Assembly (NCBI GenBank): GCA_964475115.1
Contig: CAYYVJ010000084.1
Location: 1-8,531, forward strand
Source of the DNA: CAYYVJ01 sp964475115
Lineage (GTDB): Bacteria; Bacillota; Clostridia; Lachnospirales; Lachnospiraceae
Direction: 5' to 3'
Length of the DNA: 8,531 nt
Every line of letters starts with the position of its first letter. The stretch's first letter is position 1. Made by a program: the position numbers and the translations under genes. The notes under the pieces were generated by a model. That model was given only the letters and a program-made list of their open reading frames with translations, ran no database searches and had not been told where the DNA came from. Positions 5,180-8,531 of the stretch are shown piece after piece.

Positions 5180-5455
5180 ATGTTAATCAATATCGGATAT
5201 GGGAATGTGGTAAATTCTCATAAAATCGTGGCTGTTATCAGCCCGGATTCTGCTCCATCCAAAAGATTAGTACAAAGTTGTAAGGATAATGGTACTGCTA
5301 TAGATGCTACTCAAGGACGAAAGACAAAAGCGATCATTGTTACAGATAAGCATGTGATTTTGTCGGCACTTTTACCAGAGACCATTGCGGGGCGTTTTCA
5401 AGACATTATGGAACCTACAAATGGTACCGTTTTAAAAGGAGAAGGCAATGAATAA
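5180..5455 (+). CDS. remA: RemA-family DNA-binding regulator (DUF370, 91 aa)
   Basis: RemA in Bacillus subtilis is a small DNA-binding protein that assembles into rings and activates biofilm matrix and osmoprotection genes. The family is widespread in clostridia, where targets are less known. The whole conserved body is present: INIGYGNVV (residues 3-11), SPDSAPSKRL (21-30), DATQGRKTKAIIV (42-54) and HVILSALLPETIAGRF (58-73). By eye alignment, Bacillus Arg18, Arg50 and Arg51, important for DNA binding, correspond to Lys15, Arg47 and Lys48, so charge is kept. The N-terminus is about three residues shorter than in Bacillus. AAAGAGG (5164-5170) lies nine bases before the ATG; GAGGT directly before the start is too close. 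The gene overlaps gmk by eight bases, implying coupled translation. It follows the palindrome cluster at the end of yicC. Confidence 0.94.
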   Translation: MLINIGYGNVVNSHKIVAVISPDSAPSKRLVQSCKDNGTAIDATQGRKTKAIIVTDKHVILSALLPETIAGRFQDIMEPTNGTVLKGEGNE

Positions 5456-6080
5456 AAAGGGGATTTTAGTAGTAGTTTCTGGGTTTGCAGGTTCTGGTAA
5501 AGGAACTGTAATGAAAGAATTATTAAGCCGATATGATAATTATTCTTTATCCGTGTCTGCTACCACGAGAGCTCCTAGACCAGGAGAAGTGAATGGGAAG
5601 GAATATTTCTTTAAATCACGTGATGAATTTGAAGAAATGATTAATGACGGTGAATTTATTGAACATGCTAAGTATGTAAACAATTATTATGGAACACCAA
5701 AAAAATATGTAAATGAGCAATTAGATTTAGGAAAAGATGTAATTTTGGAGATAGAAATTCAGGGTGCATTGCAAATTAAGAGCAAGTATCCAGATACTTT
5801 ACTTTTATTCTTAACACCACCAAGTGTAGATACCTTAAAAACACGATTAGTGGACAGAGGCACGGAAGATATTGCGACTGTAAAAGCTAGATTAAGAAGA
5901 GCGTGTGAAGAAGTGGAATTCGTTGATAAATATGACTATATTCTTGTAAATAACGCGATCAACGAATGTGTGAATGAAGTACATTCAATTATCCAAAGTG
6001 AACACCATAGAACATTTAGAAATTCAGAGTTTCTTAAAAATATAAGATATGAATTTGAGCTTTTTTCGAAAGGAGAATAA
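5448..6080 (+). CDS. gmk: Guanylate kinase (210 aa)
   Basis: Guanylate kinase transfers phosphate from ATP to GMP, giving GDP, an essential step in guanine nucleotide supply and in control of (p)ppGpp precursors. The P-loop is GFAGSGKGT (residues 12-20), where many species have GPSGAGKGT; the Lys18 and Gly-rich frame are intact. The GMP-binding segment SATTRAPRPGEVNGKEYFF follows at about 37-55. The lid and adenine regions appear in DRGTEDIATVKARLRRA and the final YDYILVNN. Length is typical. The start overlaps the end of remA by eight bases, with AAAAGGAG at 5434-5441 inside remA, so translation is probably coupled. The rpoZ start codon follows the stop by three bases. The yicC-remA-gmk-rpoZ order is widely conserved in Firmicutes. 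Confidence 0.97.
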   Translation: MNKKGILVVVSGFAGSGKGTVMKELLSRYDNYSLSVSATTRAPRPGEVNGKEYFFKSRDEFEEMINDGEFIEHAKYVNNYYGTPKKYVNEQLDLGKDVILEIEIQGALQIKSKYPDTLLLFLTPPSVDTLKTRLVDRGTEDIATVKARLRRACEEVEFVDKYDYILVNNAINECVNEVHSIIQSEHHRTFRNSEFLKNIRYEFELFSKGE

Positions 6081-6083
6081 AAT

Positions 6084-6329
6084 ATGTTACATCCATCTTA
6101 TACAGATTTAATGGAAGTTGTTAATAGTGAGGTAGAACCAGGAGAACAGCCGGTAGTACAAAGCAGATATTCTATCGTGATTGCAACATCTAAGAGAGCA
6201 AGACAGATTATTGAAGGGGAAGAACCTTTAGTAGAAAACGTATTAAAGAAACCACTTTCTCTTGCTATTGAAGAACTGTACAGTGGTAAAGTTAAAATTG
6301 TTGGTGACGACAACATGGAAGAAGAGTAA
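6084..6329 (+). CDS. rpoZ: RNA polymerase omega subunit (81 aa)
   Basis: Omega clamps the C-terminus of the beta-prime subunit and helps RNA polymerase assembly. The family core is visible: MLHPSYTDLM at the start, SRYSIVIATSKRARQI (residues 27-42) and KPLSLAIEELYSGKVKIV (55-72). This matches the usual pattern of a helix with A-x-x-x-R-A-R-x-I followed by K-P-L-x-x-A-x-x-E-x-x-x-G-K. The end is acidic (GDDNMEEE). AAAGGAG at 6069-6075 overlaps the end of gmk and is eight bases before the ATG. It is the last gene of the yicC operon and is followed within five bases by a terminator. Confidence 0.94.
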   Translation: MLHPSYTDLMEVVNSEVEPGEQPVVQSRYSIVIATSKRARQIIEGEEPLVENVLKKPLSLAIEELYSGKVKIVGDDNMEEE

Positions 6330-6333
6330 TATT

Positions 6334-6357
6334 AGGAACCTTTTGGTTCCTCTTTTT
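6334..6357 (+). terminator. Rho-independent terminator after rpoZ
   Basis: AGGAACC (6334-6340) pairs with GGTTCCT (6345-6351) around a TTTT loop, followed by CTTTTT. The stem is short at seven bases but has a proper U-run. It sits five bases after the rpoZ stop, so the yicC-remA-gmk-rpoZ transcript most likely ends here, with possible readthrough into rimO. Confidence 0.85.
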
Positions 6358-6373
6358 GCTTTATGTAAATTTT

Positions 6374-6392
6374 TCTAACATATAAGGTTAGA
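6374..6392 (+). promoter_or_regulatory. Possible rimO promoter region with inverted repeat
   Basis: TCTAAC (6374-6379) and GTTAGA (6387-6392) are perfect inverted arms with a seven-base spacer. The spacer holds TATAAG (6381-6386), a five-of-six match to a -10 box, which would start transcription about 22 bases before rimO. The only -35 candidate, TTGCTT at 6356-6361, is at a long 19-base spacing and overlaps the rpoZ terminator tail, so the promoter call is weak. Confidence 0.35.
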
Positions 6393-6415
6393 TTTTAAAT
6401 ATAAAGGAGTTTGAA

Positions 6416-7753
6416 ATGAAAATATTGTTTGTATCCCTGGGTTGTGATAAGAACTTGGTTGATAGTGAAGTAATGCTTGGTTTATTAAATAGAGAAGGTT
6501 ATACTTTTACAGATGATGAGAATGAGGCGGAGGTTATTGTAGTAAATACCTGTAGTTTTATTCAAGATGCTAAAGAAGAAAGTATTAATATGATCCTTGA
6601 GATGGCGGAATATAAAAAGAAAGCTAATTGTAAAGCTTTAATCGTTACAGGATGCCTAGCTCAAAGATATAAAGATGAAATTTTAAATGAAATTCCTGAG
6701 ATAGATGGTATTTTAGGGACAACATCTTGTGATAATATCGTAAGTGTTGTGAATGACGCATTGGGTGGTAAAAAACCACAAAGTTTTGATGATATCAGTG
6801 CCGTGACAGAAAAGCATGATGGTCGTGTCTTGACTACAGGTGGATGGTATTCTTACTTAAAAATCGCAGAAGGATGCGATAAACATTGTACTTATTGTAT
6901 TATACCTAAAATAAGGGGTTCCTATAGAAGTGTTCCAATGGAAGATCTTATAAGAGAAGCGAAAGAACTATCTGGCAAAGGAATTAAAGAATTACTACTG
7001 GTTGCTCAGGAAACTACCCTTTATGGAGAAGATATATATGGAGAAAAACGCCTTCCAATGCTACTTCGTGAATTATGCAAAGTAGATGGTATAGAATGGA
7101 TCCGTATTCTATATTGCTATCCTGAAGAAATAACAGATGAATTAATAGAAACAATAAAAACAGAACCTAAGATTTGCCATTATCTAGATATGCCAATACA
7201 GCATGCTGATGATATGATTTTAAAAAGAATGGGAAGACGTACAAATAAAGAGCAATTAGAAAATATCATAGGGAAGTTAAGAAAAGAAATCCCAGATATT
7301 GCATTGCGTACAACTTTGATTTCAGGTTTTCCTGGAGAGACAAAAGAACATCATGAAGTTCTTTTAGATTTTGTGGATGAAATGGAATTTGAACGTTTAG
7401 GGGTTTTTGCTTATTCCAAAGAAGAAGATACTCCTGCAGCTTTGATGGAAGAGCAAGTAGAAGATGAAGTGAAAAATAATCGACGCGATGAGGTTATGGA
7501 GCTTCAACAAGAGATTGCTTTTGAGCATGCAGAACAAATGGTTGGAAGAGTATTAGATGTCCTTATTGAGGGTAAAATAGCAGATGAGAATGCTTATATG
7601 GGTAGAAGTTACATGGATGCACCAAATGTAGATGGAAATGTATTTGTAAATACGGATAGAGAATTATTATCAGGTGAGTTTGTAAAGGTTAAGATAACAG
7701 GCGCTGTAGAATATGATTTGATTGGAGAGATAGAACATGAATTTGCCAAATAA
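6416..7753 (+). CDS. rimO: Ribosomal protein S12 methylthiotransferase RimO (445 aa)
   Basis: RimO is a radical SAM enzyme with two iron-sulfur clusters that adds a methylthio group to the conserved aspartate (Asp88/89) of ribosomal protein S12. The N-terminal UPF0004 domain begins MKILFVSLGCDKNLVDSE, which is diagnostic for RimO rather than the tRNA enzyme MiaB. Its cluster cysteines are Cys10, Cys46 and Cys80. The radical SAM motif GCDKHCTYCIIPKIRG gives Cys154, Cys158 and Cys161. A C-terminal TRAM domain follows from about 375 (MVGRVLDVLIEG ... GEFVKVKITGAVEYDLIGE). Length is normal and no key residue is missing. AAAGGAG at 6403-6409 precedes the ATG by six bases. The last 17 bases overlap pgsA. 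It follows the rpoZ terminator and so probably begins a new transcription unit rimO-pgsA-cinA, perhaps with readthrough. Confidence 0.97.
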   Translation: MKILFVSLGCDKNLVDSEVMLGLLNREGYTFTDDENEAEVIVVNTCSFIQDAKEESINMILEMAEYKKKANCKALIVTGCLAQRYKDEILNEIPEIDGILGTTSCDNIVSVVNDALGGKKPQSFDDISAVTEKHDGRVLTTGGWYSYLKIAEGCDKHCTYCIIPKIRGSYRSVPMEDLIREAKELSGKGIKELLLVAQETTLYGEDIYGEKRLPMLLRELCKVDGIEWIRILYCYPEEITDELIETIKTEPKICHYLDMPIQHADDMILKRMGRRTNKEQLENIIGKLRKEIPDIALRTTLISGFPGETKEHHEVLLDFVDEMEFERLGVFAYSKEEDTPAALMEEQVEDEVKNNRRDEVMELQQEIAFEHAEQMVGRVLDVLIEGKIADENAYMGRSYMDAPNVDGNVFVNTDRELLSGEFVKVKITGAVEYDLIGEIEHEFAK

Positions 7754-8282
7754 ATTAACGATTTTAAGAGTTTGTATGATACCATTCTTTTTGTTTTTTA
7801 TGCTAACTGATTTCACTCCAGGGAGCAAGTATATTGCATTGGCAATTTTTGTTGTTGCCAGTTTGACAGATTTGTTAGATGGACATATTGCTAGAAAATA
7901 TAAATTAATTACAAATTTCGGAAAATTTATGGACCCTTTAGCTGATAAGTTATTGGTTTGTTCAGCGCTTATTTGCTTTGTAGAGATAGGTTCACTTCCG
8001 GCATGGATTGTAGTGGTTATCATTAGTCGTGAATTTATTATTAGTGGCTTTCGTTTAATTGCTTCTGATAAAGGAATAGTAATAGCTGCCAGTTACTATG
8101 GAAAGTTAAAGACTGTATTTCAAATGGCTATGACCATTGTTTTGATTGCAGATATTCAACTGAATGGATTTGAAATTTTAGAAACAGTTTTAATTTATGT
8201 GGCTTTAATTTTAACAATTGTTTCTTTGGTAGATTATCTTATTAAAAATAAATCCGTGTTACAAGAGGGAGGCATTCGCTAG
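7737..8282 (+). CDS. pgsA: CDP-diacylglycerol-glycerol-3-phosphate 3-phosphatidyltransferase (181 aa)
   Basis: PgsA is an inner-membrane enzyme that joins CDP-diacylglycerol and glycerol 3-phosphate to give phosphatidylglycerol phosphate, the committed step to phosphatidylglycerol and cardiolipin. The CDP-alcohol phosphotransferase motif is complete: DLLDGHIAR (residues 45-53) followed by GKFMDPLADK (62-71), so the four metal-binding aspartates are Asp45, Asp48, Asp66 and Asp70. The start MNLPNKLTILR and the later SREFIISGFR are typical of PgsA. Hydrophobic segments at about 11-24, 32-44, 75-95 and the C-terminal third predict several membrane spans. The start lies inside rimO, 17 bases before its stop, with GGAGAG at 7724-7729, so translation is likely coupled. 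The stop shares one base with the cinA start. Confidence 0.96.
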   Translation: MNLPNKLTILRVCMIPFFLFFMLTDFTPGSKYIALAIFVVASLTDLLDGHIARKYKLITNFGKFMDPLADKLLVCSALICFVEIGSLPAWIVVVIISREFIISGFRLIASDKGIVIAASYYGKLKTVFQMAMTIVLIADIQLNGFEILETVLIYVALILTIVSLVDYLIKNKSVLQEGGIR

Positions 8283-8531
8283 TGGTTGTAGAGCTCATAT
8301 CAGTAGGAACCGAACTGTTACTTGGAAATATTGTTAATACAAATGCTAGCTATCTAGCAGAACAATGTGCGAAACTTGGTCTTGATTCTTATTATCAATC
8401 GGTAGTAGGAGATAATGAGGATAGATTAAAGTCAACTCTTGCTTTTGCCTTATTTAGGTCGGATGTTGTTATTTTATCAGGTGGCTTAGGACCTACAATT
8501 GATGATATTACAAAAGAAGTCTCTGCTAAAG
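8282..8531 (+). CDS. cinA: CinA-family protein, 5' part only (83 codons, cut by window end)
   Basis: The open frame runs off the window. The visible residues MVVELISVGTELLLGNIVNTNASYLAEQ and SGGLGPTIDDITKE are the hallmark of the N-terminal MoaB/MogA-like domain of CinA (COG1058), which in characterised members has ADP-ribose pyrophosphatase activity. The C-terminal nicotinamide-nucleotide amidase domain, if present, lies beyond the window. CinA is associated with pyridine-nucleotide recycling and, in naturally competent species, with competence. The start is GTG at 8282, which shares its G with the pgsA stop TAG. GGGAGG at 8267-8272 lies nine bases upstream, so it is a well-supported non-ATG start coupled to pgsA. 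The rest of the rimO-pgsA-cinA unit is upstream; in relatives recA often follows. Confidence 0.93.
   Translation, partial: MVVELISVGTELLLGNIVNTNASYLAEQCAKLGLDSYYQSVVGDNEDRLKSTLAFALFRSDVVILSGGLGPTIDDITKEVSAK

Noticed and set aside
6098..6316. 72-residue minus-strand open frame opposite rpoZ
   Set aside because: Antisense to the conserved omega subunit, with no start signal.
6400..6405. TATAAA as a -10 box for rimO
   Set aside because: It overlaps the ribosome site AAAGGAG, so transcription from it would start at or beyond the site needed for translation.
7670..8023. 117-residue minus-strand open frame over the rimO-pgsA junction
   Set aside because: Both genes on the plus strand are certain by motif. 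The antisense frame has no ribosome site and no recognisable domain.
1..8531. A new defence, mobile or biosynthetic system
   Set aside because: All sizeable genes fall into known families in a conserved chromosomal order. I see no transposase, integrase, nuclease-toxin pair, CRISPR repeats, attachment-site repeats or shift in base composition. The unexplained parts are regulatory repeats and the HD/PAP2/CmpB operon.

Overview
The window is an AT-rich, densely packed chromosomal segment from an endospore-forming Firmicute. It most likely comes from a clostridial Lachnospiraceae, near the Lachnoclostridium phytofermentans group. That placement is inferred from the two CotF-like spore-coat proteins, strong AGGAGG-type ribosome sites, AT-rich codon use and the gene string yicC-remA-gmk-rpoZ followed by rimO-pgsA-cinA. 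The species is not proven. I see no insertion sequence, phage gene, CRISPR array, tRNA or rRNA. Both of the longest non-coding stretches, 487-686 and 4051-4256, are about 200 bases long, and both are explained by terminators, promoters and leaders.

Layout. (1) 32-542: two small spore-coat-like genes in tandem, ended by a strong intrinsic terminator. (2) 604-2312: a strong extended -10 promoter drives three co-directional genes: an HD-domain phosphohydrolase, a divergent PAP2 (YuiD/DUF212) membrane protein and a CmpB-type (PF06541) membrane protein. They end at a hairpin shared with the convergent gene. (3) 2317-4163, minus strand: rqcH, the NFACT-family ribosome quality-control factor, with its own promoter and a leader holding two inverted repeats. 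(4) 4194-6357: a TTGACT-17-TATAAT promoter drives yicC-remA-gmk-rpoZ, closed by a terminator. A 16-base perfect palindrome lies at the yicC-remA junction. (5) 6416 to the end: rimO, pgsA and the 5' part of cinA, translationally coupled through overlapping or touching start and stop codons.

How the genes work together. Regions 3-5 are mostly housekeeping: ribosome rescue (RqcH), RNA processing (YicC), a DNA-binding regulator (RemA), GMP phosphorylation (Gmk), the RNA polymerase omega subunit, ribosomal protein S12 modification (RimO), phosphatidylglycerol synthesis (PgsA) and pyridine-nucleotide salvage (CinA). Region 2 is the least understood: two predicted phosphohydrolase-like proteins and a membrane protein of unknown function under one promoter.

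I found no convincing new multi-gene system. The items most worth a second look are the repeat cluster in front of remA, the structured rqcH leader, the operator-like repeat over the HD-gene promoter, and the HD/PAP2/CmpB operon. Three long-ORF starts (HD gene, rqcH, yicC) look wrong and have been moved downstream.
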